54,804 bases of DNA from Nocardia alni (lineage in GTDB: Bacteria > Actinomycetota > Actinomycetes > Mycobacteriales > Mycobacteriaceae), in contig NZ_JAGPOX010000059.1 of assembly GCF_019038435.1 (NCBI RefSeq), forward strand, positions 1 through 54,804, read 5' to 3'. Shown piece by piece: positions 1 to 8,607 of the stretch. Below the pieces are notes generated by a model. The model was given only the letters and a program-made list of their open reading frames with translations. It had not been told where the DNA came from and did not search any database. Numbering within the stretch: position 1 is the stretch's first letter; each line of letters begins with the position of its first letter. The position numbers were made by a program, and so were the translations under genes.

Positions 1-75
1 CCCCACCCCCGACCAACGCGGAGTCTCCCCCGACCACTGATGGGCTCCCGCGCTCGACCTACCGATCTATCCGGC

Positions 76-483
76 TCAGCAAGCAACGTCTCGACCGTCC
101 ATATCGGCCACCCGCACCCGAAAAAGTCGTAATTCCCCGGTAAGGATCCCGCCATCCAACGCCATCACCGGCCAATCCTGTGGATCTCGCGGTTTCCGTC
201 GACGAGCGCTGGTCTCCAGTGGTGCATACACCCTCAGCGGCTCAACCTCGACAACGCCGGTCATCATGACCTCGTTCGCGACTGTACGTAGCTGCGATGT
301 TTCCGCGGACGATAATCGCCCACGCTCAGCGATTGCCCTGATCCGCCGTTCCAGTTCGTGGCGTGTTTCGCTCCACTGTTCTTCGGCGAGGAAAAACTCC
401 AGCGCCGGACGTCGCAAGAGTTCTCGCCCTCGTTTGCGCAGCAACTCAGCCACCAGCACACTCGCATCGACGACAACGATCAT
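76..483 (-). CDS. PIN-domain (VapC-like) toxin with frameshifted C-terminus
   Basis: Predicted toxin RNase of a VapBC-type module. The 135-residue frame opens with the PIN signature (MIVVVDASVLVAELL, first acidic residue D6) and keeps the later acidic stretch RDPQDWPVMAL near residue 100. After ILTGE the protein reads LRLFRVRVADMDG, which does not look like a PIN end. The neighbouring frame over the same bases reads YDFFGCGWPIWTVETL, the usual PIN C-terminus carrying the last conserved Asp. One indel near 128-134 would restore it, and the restored frame runs off the left edge without a stop. The ATG overlaps the stop of the upstream antitoxin remnant (ATGA), as in intact vapBC pairs. As it stands the toxin is probably inactive. 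A base-calling error close to a contig end would give the same picture. Confidence 0.6.
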   Translation of the reverse strand: MIVVVDASVLVAELLRKRGRELLRRPALEFFLAEEQWSETRHELERRIRAIAERGRLSSAETSQLRTVANEVMMTGVVEVEPLRVYAPLETSARRRKPRDPQDWPVMALDGGILTGELRLFRVRVADMDGRDVAC

Positions 484-682
484 TCAAGTGGCTTTCGCAG
501 ATCGAACAGATCAGCCAGCTCGTCCTCCGACATCCCAGAACTCGCCACAACCCGCCCTACGACAGCCTTCCAGCTTGTCCCAACGTCTCGTTCACTTCAT
601 CACGATCACGCGCAACAGGAAGATAGAACCCGATGATGCGACCATGCTTGCGGACCGCAATGGGATCGGATGCGAAACGAGC
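480..682 (-). pseudogene. Antitoxin (VapB-like) remnant, 5'-truncated and frameshifted
   Basis: I see antitoxin-like peptide in pieces. From 682 downward one frame reads RFASDPIAVRKHGRIIGFYL and then an acidic stretch, stopping at 557. Another frame reads AVVGRVVASSGMSEDELADL and ends in a TGA at 480 that overlaps the toxin ATG. The two join into one plausible antitoxin if two extra G's, near 579 and 567, are removed; the short bridge then reads DKLE. No start codon or DNA-binding N-terminus is present, because the fragment begins only 6 nt after the proB stop. That suggests a deletion junction. The KHGR.IGFYLPV segment followed by a helix ending in DELADLFDL is typical of small antitoxins paired with PIN toxins. 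Function as an antitoxin looks lost. Confidence 0.55.
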
Positions 683-688
683 GGGTGG

Positions 689-1831
689 CTACAGCTTGAC
701 CAGATCGTCTGCATGGATAACCGGGCGACGCATGCCGTCGGGCAGATCGCTGGTGGAGCGGCCGATCATCGTATGGAGTTCGATGCTGTCGTATTCGGCG
801 ACCCCGCGGGCGACGAGCGTGCCGTCGGGGGCGATCAGATCGATGACGTCGCCGCCATGGAAATTGCCTCGTACGCCGGTGATTCCGGCGGCGAGCAGGG
901 AGCGGCGGCAGTCGGATACGGCGCGGACGGCGCCCTCGTCCAGCAGGACGGCGCCTCGGCTGTCGGCGGCGTGGCGGACCCAGAACTTCCTGGCGGACAA
1001 GCGAACCGGACGGGCGGCGAAGGCGGTGCCGACCGTCGCGCCGGCCAAGGCGGGCGCCGCGTCGGTGGCCGCGGCCAGCAGTACCGGCACGCCGGCGTCG
1101 GCGGCCAAACGGGCGGCGGACAGTTTCGAGGCCATGCCGCCGGTGCCCAGCGCGCCGCCGCTGCCGGCGATCACCCCGTCCAGGTCGGCGGAGCCGCGCA
1201 CCTCCGGGATGAAGGTCGCGCCGCCCTTGCGCGGGTCGCCGTCGTAGAGGCCGTCCACATCCGACAGCAGTACCAGCGCGTCCGCGCCGACCAGGTGCGC
1301 GACCAGGGCGGCCAGGCGGTCGTTGTCGCCGAAGCGGATCTCCTCGGTGGCGATGGTGTCGTTCTCGTTGACCACCGCGATCGCGTGCAGCGACCGCAGG
1401 CGATCCAGGGTGCGCTGGGCGTTGCGATGGTGTTCGCGCCGGGAGAAGTCGCCGGCGGTCAGCAGCACCTGCCCGACCGTGCGCCCGTACCGGGCGAACG
1501 AGGTGCCCCACGCGTGCGCCAGTGCCAGCTGCCCGACGCTGGCCGCCGCCTGCTTGGTCGCCAAATCCTTGGGCCGCGAGGACAATCCGAGTGGCGCGAT
1601 ACCCGCGCCGATGGCGCCGGAAGAGACAACGACCACATCGGATCCCGCGCGCATCCGCGCCTCCACCGCGTCGGCCAGCCGATCCAGTCGCCCGGTGTCC
1701 AGCCCGCCCTCGAGACTCGTCAGCGCCGACGACCCGATCTTCACTACGACGCTGCGCGCCGAAGCGACCGCCCGGCGCGCCTGGCTCAGGTCACTGCCCG
1801 AGGATTCCACCTGTGCCGCACTGGAACTCAT
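689..1831 (-). CDS. proB: Glutamate 5-kinase
   Basis: Phosphorylates L-glutamate to glutamyl-5-phosphate, the first committed step of proline synthesis, in the cytosol. The 380 residues match the long form: an amino-acid-kinase domain (VVVKIGSSALT near residue 28, VVVSSGAIGAG, VVNENDTIA, LLSDVDGLYDGDP) followed by a C-terminal PUA domain (about residues 290-370, LLAAGITGVRGNF). It starts 10 nt after the obg stop on the same strand, the usual obg-proB pairing. proA, which often follows, is not here; the remnant toxin-antitoxin genes occupy that place. Confidence 0.95.
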   Translation of the reverse strand: MSSSAAQVESSGSDLSQARRAVASARSVVVKIGSSALTSLEGGLDTGRLDRLADAVEARMRAGSDVVVVSSGAIGAGIAPLGLSSRPKDLATKQAAASVGQLALAHAWGTSFARYGRTVGQVLLTAGDFSRREHHRNAQRTLDRLRSLHAIAVVNENDTIATEEIRFGDNDRLAALVAHLVGADALVLLSDVDGLYDGDPRKGGATFIPEVRGSADLDGVIAGSGGALGTGGMASKLSAARLAADAGVPVLLAAATDAAPALAGATVGTAFAARPVRLSARKFWVRHAADSRGAVLLDEGAVRAVSDCRRSLLAAGITGVRGNFHGGDVIDLIAPDGTLVARGVAEYDSIELHTMIGRSTSDLPDGMRRPVIHADDLVKL

Positions 1832-1841
1832 AAGCCCTCAC

Positions 1842-3302
1842 CTACTCGACCACCTCGTCCTCTTCGACCAGACCGCGCCGCGCCCGTGAGGCGTGCTTGC
1901 GCTCGGCCGCGGAGATGCGCTCGGTCTGGTCCAGGCGCGGATCGGTGCCGCGACCGGTCATCACCATGTCCACACCCGCGGAAACCTGCGGCTCCCAGTC
2001 GAAGGTGACATCGCCGATGGTGACCGGCGCGCCGGACTCCGCACCCAGCTTGGCGAGCTGCTCCTCGACCCCCAGGCGGGCCAGCCGGTCCGCGAGGTAG
2101 CCGACGGCCTCGTCGTTGTCGAACTGGGTCTGGTGCACCCAGCGCTCGGGCCGCTCGCCGTGCACGATGAACCCGCCCTCCAACTCGGGATCACGCTCCA
2201 CACGAAAGCCGCTGTCTCCCCTGACAACCGGCCGAATCACCGGACGGGTGGGCGCGGCCTTCGGATGCGCCTCGCGGTACTGACGCACCATCTCCGCCAG
2301 CGCGAAGGTCAACGGCCGCAACCCTTCCCGGCTCACCGCCGAGATCGTGAACACGGGCCAGCCGCGCCCGGCGAAGTCCGCGCTCACCATCTCGGCCAGT
2401 TCCGCGGCGTCCGGGACGTCGGCCTTGTTCAGGATCACCACACGCGGTCGGTCGGCCAGGTCGCCCAGCACGGCATCGGCGGCCAGCGCGGGCTTGTACG
2501 CGGCCAGTTCCGCCTCGAGCGCGTCCACGTCGGAGACCGGATCGCGACCGGGTTCGAGGGTCGCGCAGTCCACCACGTGCGCGAGCACCGCGCAGCGTTC
2601 GAGATGGCGCAGGAAATCCAGCCCCAGCCCACGTCCCTGGCTCGCGCCGGGAATCAGGCCGGGCACATCGGCGATGGTGAAGGTGGTGTCGCCGCTGGAC
2701 ACCACGCCCAGATTCGGCACGAGCGTGGTGAACGGGTAGTCGCCCACCTTTGGCTTGGCGGCCGACAGCACCGACACCAGCGAGGATTTCCCGGCCGAGG
2801 GAAATCCGACGAGGCCCACATCGGCGACCGACTTCAGCTCGAGGACGACCTCGCTCTCCTCGCCCTCCTCGCCGAGCAGCGCGAACCCGGGAGCCTTACG
2901 CGCCCGGGACGCCAGCGCCGCGTTGCCCAGCCCGCCCCGGCCGCCGCGCGCGGCGATATAGGTGGTCCCGGCGCCGATCAGGTCGGCCAGCACATCGCCG
3001 TCGGGCCCGATGACGACGGTACCGTCCGGAACCTTCAGCAGCAGATCCTCACCCTGTTTGCCGTCGCGGTCGCCGCCCTCGCCCGGTTTGCCGTTCCCGG
3101 CCTTGGCGTGCGGATGGAAGTGGAAGTCCAGCAGGGTGTGCACGTTCGCGTCGACCTCGAGGATCACATCCCCGCCGTTGCCGCCGTTACCGCCGTTGGG
3201 CCCGCCCAGCGGCTTGTACTTCTCCCGGAGCACCGAGACACACCCGTGCCCGCCCTTACCGGCGCGCACTTGAAGCACGACGCGGTCGATGAACTTGGAC
3301 AT
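1842..3302 (-). CDS. obg: GTPase Obg/CgtA
   Basis: Ribosome-associated GTPase acting in 50S maturation and stress signalling. I chose the ATG at 3302 (MSKFIDRVVLQVRAGKGGHG), the normal Obg beginning; the frame stays open 37 codons further upstream without Obg-like sequence. Domains: glycine-rich Obg fold (about 1-158, with GGPNGGNGGNGGDV), G domain with P-loop GFPSAGKSS near residue 168, switch DVPGL and NKAD, then a C-terminal OCT domain (about 340-425) and an acidic tail ending VEEDEVVE. The 486 residues suit actinobacterial Obg. Upstream on the same strand lie rplU and rpmA, but a terminator-like hairpin and about 610 nt separate rpmA from obg, so obg and proB probably have their own promoter. 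Confidence 0.96.
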   Translation of the reverse strand: MSKFIDRVVLQVRAGKGGHGCVSVLREKYKPLGGPNGGNGGNGGDVILEVDANVHTLLDFHFHPHAKAGNGKPGEGGDRDGKQGEDLLLKVPDGTVVIGPDGDVLADLIGAGTTYIAARGGRGGLGNAALASRARKAPGFALLGEEGEESEVVLELKSVADVGLVGFPSAGKSSLVSVLSAAKPKVGDYPFTTLVPNLGVVSSGDTTFTIADVPGLIPGASQGRGLGLDFLRHLERCAVLAHVVDCATLEPGRDPVSDVDALEAELAAYKPALAADAVLGDLADRPRVVILNKADVPDAAELAEMVSADFAGRGWPVFTISAVSREGLRPLTFALAEMVRQYREAHPKAAPTRPVIRPVVRGDSGFRVERDPELEGGFIVHGERPERWVHQTQFDNDEAVGYLADRLARLGVEEQLAKLGAESGAPVTIGDVTFDWEPQVSAGVDMVMTGRGTDPRLDQTERISAAERKHASRARRGLVEEDEVVE

Positions 3303-3860
3303 GATGTCAATTCCTGTGTCTCGTAGCCGCCCTGCCGCTGTGATCTGCGGCCGGGAAACTGGTTGTCGGTGGCCTTGCTCGGCTCGGCGGATTCGCGGCC
3401 GGAGCAGCCTCACCGTTCGGCCGGATCACGCCGCCCGCATACTCGCGGACCAGTGGTGCCAACTTTGTCGCCCGTGCCTCGCCTTCTCGGCGCTCGGTCC
3501 GAACGAGTCTCTCGGCGGTGCGTCTCACTCACTCACGCGGGCCGAACCTCACGCATGTGATCGTGATCGGCCCGGTGGCGGGCAGATCAGCCGGTTGTCA
3601 CGCTTACCCGCCGGAGCCGACCGACGTGACATCCGGCTGATCCACCCGCCCTAGTGGGCGTGGCGCGCAATGCCTGCTCGTCTCGATTGTATGCAGAGCC
3701 GGGCCGATGCCTTGCGCCGATCCGTTCACATCACGCTCGGAGACCCTGGTCCGCCGGTCGAATGTCACGTTCGGGCGAGCCGACCGAACCTCAATGGTGA
3801 CGCTGGGCAATCAGGCCGATCGACCCGAATCGGTTCGGCAACCGCCGTGAACAGCGAAAC
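3303..3860. other. Intergenic region upstream of obg
   Basis: About 560 nt between the rpmA terminator and obg. I find no convincing gene; the short open frames on both strands have no recognisable product. Its main feature is a long imperfect inverted repeat at 3577-3650, listed separately. The region must hold the obg-proB promoter, which I cannot place. Confidence 0.6.
3577..3650. repeat. Long imperfect inverted repeat in the obg leader
   Basis: Arms 3577-3602 and 3625-3650 pair over 26 positions with three mismatches. The core arm GATCAGCCGGTTGTCACG (3585-3602) matches the reverse complement of 3625-3642 at 17 of 18 bases. The loop is 22 nt. No T-run follows on either strand, so it is not a classic intrinsic terminator. 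It lies about 275-350 nt upstream of the obg start. Confidence 0.7.
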
Positions 3861-3888
3861 GGGCCAGGGTTGTCGAGAACCCTGACCC
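3861..3888 (-). terminator. Hairpin downstream of rpmA
   Basis: Arms of 11 nt (3861-3871 and 3878-3888, GGGCCAGGGTT against AACCCTGACCC) with one mismatch and a 6-nt loop, 27 nt past the rpmA stop. On the minus strand the hairpin is followed by CGTTTCG. It probably ends the rplU-rpmA transcript. Confidence 0.7.
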
Positions 3889-3914
3889 GCTTCGAAGTCT
3901 CTATCCGGTGCGGC

Positions 3915-4181
3915 TCAGGCCTCCACCGGCTCCGGAACCACGATGTTCACGGTCTTGCGGCCACGCTTGGTGCCGAACCGGACCGAGCCCGTCGCGAGGG
4001 CGAACAGCGTGTCGTCGCCGCCACGGCCGACGTTCACGCCGGGGTGGAAGTGGGTGCCACGCTGGCGCACCAGGATCTCGCCCGCGTTGACGAGCTGACC
4101 GCCGAAGCGCTTGACACCGAGCCGCTGTGCGTTCGAATCGCGACCGTTGCGGGAGCTGGATGCACCCTTCTTATGAGCCAT
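3915..4181 (-). CDS. rpmA: 50S ribosomal protein L27
   Basis: Structural protein of the large ribosomal subunit near the peptidyl-transferase centre. The 88 residues begin MAHKKGASSSRNGRDSNAQR, the bacterial L27 signature, and continue with VKRFGGQ and RQRGTHFHPG. There is no Firmicutes-type cleavable N-terminal extension. A GAGGAG ribosome-binding site precedes the ATG. It follows rplU by 47 nt on the same strand, the conserved L21-L27 pair. Confidence 0.98.
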   Translation of the reverse strand: MAHKKGASSSRNGRDSNAQRLGVKRFGGQLVNAGEILVRQRGTHFHPGVNVGRGGDDTLFALATGSVRFGTKRGRKTVNIVVPEPVEA

Positions 4182-4228
4182 AGCTGGTTACTCCTCGTGG
4201 GTACGGGGCGTTGATCCCCGCAAGTCCG

Positions 4229-4540
4229 TTACTTGATGCCGGTGACCTTCAGGACCGTCAGCTTCTGACGGTGGCCCTGGCGCTTGTGGTAGCCGGTCTT
4301 GTTCTTGAACTTGTGGATGCGGATCTTCGGGCCCTTGGTCTGGTCGACGATCTCCGCGGAGACCGAGACGTTGGCCAGCTTGGCCGCATCGGTGGTCAGC
4401 TCAGCGCCGTCGACGACGAGCACCGTCGGCAGCGACACCGCGCTGCCGAGCTCACCCTCGATCTTCTCGACCTTCACCAGGTCACCGACCGCGACCTTGT
4501 ACTGCTTTCCGCCGGTCTTGACGATCGCGTACGTTGCCAT
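4229..4540 (-). CDS. rplU: 50S ribosomal protein L21
   Basis: Large-subunit protein that binds 23S rRNA. The 103 residues open MATYAIVKTGGKQYKVAVGD and end with the L21 signature K.KNKTGYHKRQGHRQ. The length is normal. A GAGGAG motif lies about 10 nt before the ATG at 4540. It is the first gene of the rplU-rpmA pair, about 585 nt after the rne stop, with a hairpin between rne and rplU at 5067-5099. Confidence 0.98.
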   Translation of the reverse strand: MATYAIVKTGGKQYKVAVGDLVKVEKIEGELGSAVSLPTVLVVDGAELTTDAAKLANVSVSAEIVDQTKGPKIRIHKFKNKTGYHKRQGHRQKLTVLKVTGIK

Positions 4541-5066
4541 CGGTCGGCTGCTCCTCTACTCGTGCTGGGCACACTCTGCTCACGCGGGCTGTCGGCCGGA
4601 CTCACCGGCAACCGCCACACGACTGGTCTGGTATTCACCGCCACCTGGACGCCCATAGCTCTCGTTCGAACCGGGCCACGGGCCATGCACAAGACAGTGC
4701 TGACGCCGAGCAGCGACTATCCGAGATTACAGGACTCCTACCCCAGCACCAAAACCAGGTTGCGCGACACACACCGACGACCCCGTCATCACCGACAATA
4801 GGGCCTTCGACCTGTGCGTTCTCCTCCAGCCACCCGACTCCGGCACCCCGGTCGACCTGAACAACCGCCCCGCTCGCGACGAGATTGACGGACCGCGACA
4901 TGCACGCCTGCCGCCACCGCACACGCCACCGGCCGGACCATCACAGGCCCGCCGATCGAGCCGCACTACCACCGTGTGTCCGTCCGAGGGGTGTCGAAAC
5001 CGGCAGTTCCGCCCACACTCATCCAAAACATGACGTCGACCTGACCTACCGCACCCTTACGAGCGC
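4541..5066. other. Intergenic region upstream of rplU
   Basis: About 525 nt without a recognisable gene. It should contain the rplU promoter and leader. I saw no riboswitch-like conserved element and no tRNA cloverleaf. Confidence 0.5.
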
Positions 5067-5099
5067 GAGTGCGCCGCCAGCTCAGCTGACGGCGCACTC
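5067..5099 (-). terminator. Hairpin downstream of rne
   Basis: Perfect 10-bp arms GAGTGCGCCG (5067-5076) and CGGCGCACTC (5090-5099). The inner bases CAGCT/AGCTG extend the stem to about 15 pairs. It starts 25 nt after the rne stop. There is no strong U-run, as is common in GC-rich actinobacteria. Confidence 0.75.
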
Positions 5100-5124
5100 G
5101 ATGGATGAGGCAGAACCGAGGAAC

Positions 5125-8100
5125 TCAGTCGTCCTGTCCGGGCGCGCCCGCAGCGCGTCCCGACGACCGCCGGCGGGGCCGGGTGCGCGGAACGGTCACG
5201 GGGACGACGTCGGCTGTGAAGTCGACCGCCGGAGTCTGGTCCCGATCCTCGCTGGACAGGACGAAGACCGCGTCCTGGCTGTCCGCGGCGGGCGCGGTGA
5301 CGGTGCGGGCCACGCGGCGACGTGCCCGGCGAACCGGTTCGTCCGCACCTGCCTCCACGGCCGGTGCGGACGAGGAATCCTGCACCGCATCAGCAGGGGC
5401 CGCAGCAGTCTGCCCGGCCGAGTCGCGACCCGACACCGAGTCGTGGTCCGCCGCCGATCGATCCGTGCGCGCAGATCCGCTCACCACCGACTCATCCGTC
5501 CCGGCGGGTTCAACGGCCGCAATCACGTCGGCAGCAGAATCCTGAACCGGAGCAGCCTCGACCGCCGCAACCGACGAACCGTGCGACCCGGACTCGTCCG
5601 CGACCGACTCATCGTGACCGGTCACATCCGACTCCCGCGACGCCGCCGCGGCCTGCTCACGCGCGAGCTCCCGACCGGACCGGAACCTGCGCCGCCGCGT
5701 CGGAGCGCTCGCCATCGTCGGCTGCGCCGTGTCATCGGATTGCGCGGCCGCCTCGGTGCCCGCGTGCTCAGCCTCGTCGAACTCCAGGTCGTCCTGGTGG
5801 TGCGCGGCCATGGCCAGCGCCACCGGATGCGCCCGCTTGACGGCCGCGGACTCCTCATCGGCATGCACATCGGCGACCGGGGCGCTCACGACGGGAGCGG
5901 GAGTGGGAGCAGGCGGCTTGGTGTCCTTGTCCTTGCGCCGGCGACGGCTCTCCCGGCGGCTCGAACCGCCCTCCTCGGCGGGCGCGGACTCGACCGGATA
6001 GTCGTGCACCAGGATGCCCCGCCCGTGGCAGTGCTCACAGGTGGTGGAGAACGCCTCGACCAGTCCGGTGCCCAGCTTCTTGCGGGTCATCTGCACCAGG
6101 CCCAGCGAGGTCACCTCGGAGACCTGATGCCGGGTACGGTCGCGGCCCAGCGCCTCGGTCAGGCGGCGCAACACCAGATCACGGTTCGACTCGAGCACCA
6201 TATCGATGAAGTCGACGACGATCATGCCGCCGATATCGCGCAGGCGCATCTGCCGCACGATCTCCTCGGCCGCCTCCAGGTTGTTGCGGGTGACCGTCTC
6301 CTCCAGGTTGGATCCGCCCGCACCGGTGAACTTGCCGGTGTTGACGTCGATGACCGTCATCGCCTCGGTGCGGTCGATCACCAGGGTGCCGCCCGAGGGC
6401 AGCCACACCTTGCGATCCAGGGCCTTGGACAGTTGCTCGTCGATGCGGAAGCTGCCGAACACGTCCACGCTGGGGTTGTCGTACCGCTCCACCCGCGCCA
6501 GCAGATCCGGCGCGACGGTGCGGATGTAATTCTCCACGGTCGTGAAGGACCGCTCACCCTCGATGACGAGCTTGGAGAAGTCCTCGTTGAACAGGTCCCG
6601 GATGACCTTGACCAGCAGGTCCGGCTCCTCGTACAGCGTCTTGGGCGCGCCGGAGCCGTGCTTGGAATGGTCCTCGATGGTCTTCCAGGTGGTCTGCAGA
6701 CGCTCCACGTCGCGGGCCAGTTCGGCCTCGGCCACGCCCTCGGACGCGGTGCGGATGATCACCCCGGCGTCCTGCGGGACGATATCTCGCAGGATCTCCT
6801 TGAGGCGCTTGCGCTCGGTATCGGGCAGCTTGCGGCTGATCCCGGTCGACGTGCCGCCCGGCACGTACACCAGGAAACGTCCGGCCAGGCTGATCTGGGT
6901 GGTCAGCCGGGCGCCCTTGTGCCCGACCGGATCCTTGCTGACCTGCACCAGCACGGTGTCGCCGGGTTTGAGCGCCTGCTCGATCTTGCGCTCCTTGCCG
7001 CCGAGCCCGGCGGCCTCCCAGTTCACCTCGCCCGCGTAGAGGACGCCGTTGCGGCCGCGGCCGATGTCGACGAACGCCGCCTCCATGCTGGGCAGCACGT
7101 TCTGCACCTTGCCCAGGTACACGTTGCCGACCATCGAGGCCGACCCGGTGCTGGTGACGAAGTGCTCGACCAGGACGTTGTCCTCGAGCACCCCGACCTG
7201 GGTGACCGCGCTCGGGTGGTCGGCGAACGCCTTCTCGCGCACGACCATCACCCGGTCCACCGACTCGCGGCGGGCCAGGAACTCCGACTCGGTCAGGATC
7301 GGCGGACGACGACGCCCGGCCTCGCGCCCGTCGCGCCGGCGCTGCCGCTTTGCCTCGAGCCTGGTCGACCCGCTGATGCCCTGGACCTCGTCGACCGCTG
7401 CCGCGGCGGCGGCGACCCGGCGCTTGTTGCGCGGCTCGCGCTCGTGCACGACGGTGTTCGGCGGATCGTCTTCCGACGACTCGGCCTCGGCGTCCTCGCC
7501 GGCCTTGCGGCGGCGACGACGACGGCGACGACGACTGGAACCCTCGGGCGACGACTCGTTGTCGTCGGCGTCGCCGTCGGCGGAATCACCCTCGGCATCC
7601 TCGTTCGACTCGTCGGAGTCCTCGGACTCGTCCGACTCGTCGGAATCACCATCGGACGACTGCTCGCCCCGGCCCCTGCCCCGGCCGCGACGACCGCGAC
7701 GGCGACGGCGCGAACGGCCCCCGTCATCGGACTGGTCGTCGTCCCAGTCGTTCGACTCGGTGTCGGACTCGTCGGCGGCCTCGGCCTTGACCGCCTCCTT
7801 CTCCTTCTCCTTCTCGACGGGGGCGGCGTCCTGCTTCGGCGGTTCGCTGCGTGGTTGCTGCTCCTGTGCGGGCGGCTCCTGCACCTTGGTCTGGCGGGCG
7901 GCCCGCAACTGACGGCGCGCCTCCTCGGCGGCCGCGGCGTCCGGCGCCTGGAACAGCGGTGCCGCGATGAACGCGGGCGTGTCGAAGGCCACTGGCTCGG
8001 CGGCCTGCGGCTGCTGCGGCTGGAACGGGCTGGTGAACAGCGACTGCCGGCGCGGCGGCTCGGCGGGCTGCGACGGCTCGGCGGCCGGGGTGACGGGCGC

Positions 8101-8607
8101 GATGGATCCCGTCGGCGGCTCGGCGCCGGACACCACGTCCGTGCTCGCCGGGGCGCCGGTCGACACCGGTTGGGCGCCGACGGACACCCGCGGCGACTCG
8201 GCCGGTGCGGGGATCGAAATCGGCTCCACCGCGGACGGCTGCGCCACCGCGGCGGGCGCTACCCCTGATTCAGCCTCGACAGGCCCCGTTTCGGCGGGCA
8301 CAGGGGCCTGCTCGGCGCCCGACTTCCCGGTAGCGGTGTCCTCGCTGGGTTCCTGCTCTGCCGGAACGAACGCCTCGCGCACCGATTCGGCGACCGTACG
8401 GTCCAGGCTCGACTGCGCACTGCGGGCCTCGGCCCCCATATCGGTCAGATGAGCCAAAATGCGCTTGCTGGTCGTTCCCAGCAGCTTCGCCAGCGCGTGC
8501 ACCCGGATACGTTCCGGCAACTGCGCCGCCTCCCCTGCCCCTGGCGCCTGCTGCGGCGCGTGTCCATTGGTTTCTTGCGACGTTTCCTGCGGCTCTTGAT
8601 CGGCCAC
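5125..8607 (-). CDS. rne: Ribonuclease E/G family protein with N-terminal IF2_N-like domain
   Basis: Endoribonuclease for mRNA turnover and rRNA processing. I chose the GTG at 8607 (VADQEPQETSQETNGHAP, 1160 aa) because GAGGAG lies 7-8 nt upstream; the frame runs open about 99 codons further with no domain. Layout: an IF2_N-like segment at about residues 31-80 (RIRVHALAKLLGTTSKRILA), a long disordered Pro/Glu/Ala region, alternating Arg-rich and Asp/Glu/Ser-rich blocks (about 300-400), then the S1 domain and RNase E/G catalytic core (GNVYLGKVQNVLPSMEAAFV, IDRTEAMTVIDVNTG, GGMIVVDFIDM). A CEHC zinc-link motif sits near residue 855, followed by another disordered tail with repeated Asp/Ser/Val. 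The catalytic domain in mid-protein flanked by disordered arms is the actinobacterial arrangement. Confidence 0.93.
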   Translation of the reverse strand: MADQEPQETSQETNGHAPQQAPGAGEAAQLPERIRVHALAKLLGTTSKRILAHLTDMGAEARSAQSSLDRTVAESVREAFVPAEQEPSEDTATGKSGAEQAPVPAETGPVEAESGVAPAAVAQPSAVEPISIPAPAESPRVSVGAQPVSTGAPASTDVVSGAEPPTGSIAPVTPAAEPSQPAEPPRRQSLFTSPFQPQQPQAAEPVAFDTPAFIAAPLFQAPDAAAAEEARRQLRAARQTKVQEPPAQEQQPRSEPPKQDAAPVEKEKEKEAVKAEAADESDTESNDWDDDQSDDGGRSRRRRRGRRGRGRGRGEQSSDGDSDESDESEDSDESNEDAEGDSADGDADDNESSPEGSSRRRRRRRRRKAGEDAEAESSEDDPPNTVVHEREPRNKRRVAAAAAAVDEVQGISGSTRLEAKRQRRRDGREAGRRRPPILTESEFLARRESVDRVMVVREKAFADHPSAVTQVGVLEDNVLVEHFVTSTGSASMVGNVYLGKVQNVLPSMEAAFVDIGRGRNGVLYAGEVNWEAAGLGGKERKIEQALKPGDTVLVQVSKDPVGHKGARLTTQISLAGRFLVYVPGGTSTGISRKLPDTERKRLKEILRDIVPQDAGVIIRTASEGVAEAELARDVERLQTTWKTIEDHSKHGSGAPKTLYEEPDLLVKVIRDLFNEDFSKLVIEGERSFTTVENYIRTVAPDLLARVERYDNPSVDVFGSFRIDEQLSKALDRKVWLPSGGTLVIDRTEAMTVIDVNTGKFTGAGGSNLEETVTRNNLEAAEEIVRQMRLRDIGGMIVVDFIDMVLESNRDLVLRRLTEALGRDRTRHQVSEVTSLGLVQMTRKKLGTGLVEAFSTTCEHCHGRGILVHDYPVESAPAEEGGSSRRESRRRRKDKDTKPPAPTPAPVVSAPVADVHADEESAAVKRAHPVALAMAAHHQDDLEFDEAEHAGTEAAAQSDDTAQPTMASAPTRRRRFRSGRELAREQAAAASRESDVTGHDESVADESGSHGSSVAAVEAAPVQDSAADVIAAVEPAGTDESVVSGSARTDRSAADHDSVSGRDSAGQTAAAPADAVQDSSSAPAVEAGADEPVRRARRRVARTVTAPAADSQDAVFVLSSEDRDQTPAVDFTADVVPVTVPRTRPRRRSSGRAAGAPGQDD

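Noticed and set aside
1..75. Adapter or repeat at the left edge
   Set aside because: The C-rich start matches no adapter I know; it reads as continuation of the restored PIN frame.
4885..8268. Plus-strand 1127-codon frame opposite rne
   Set aside because: Antisense shadow of RNase E with low-complexity Arg/Gly composition.
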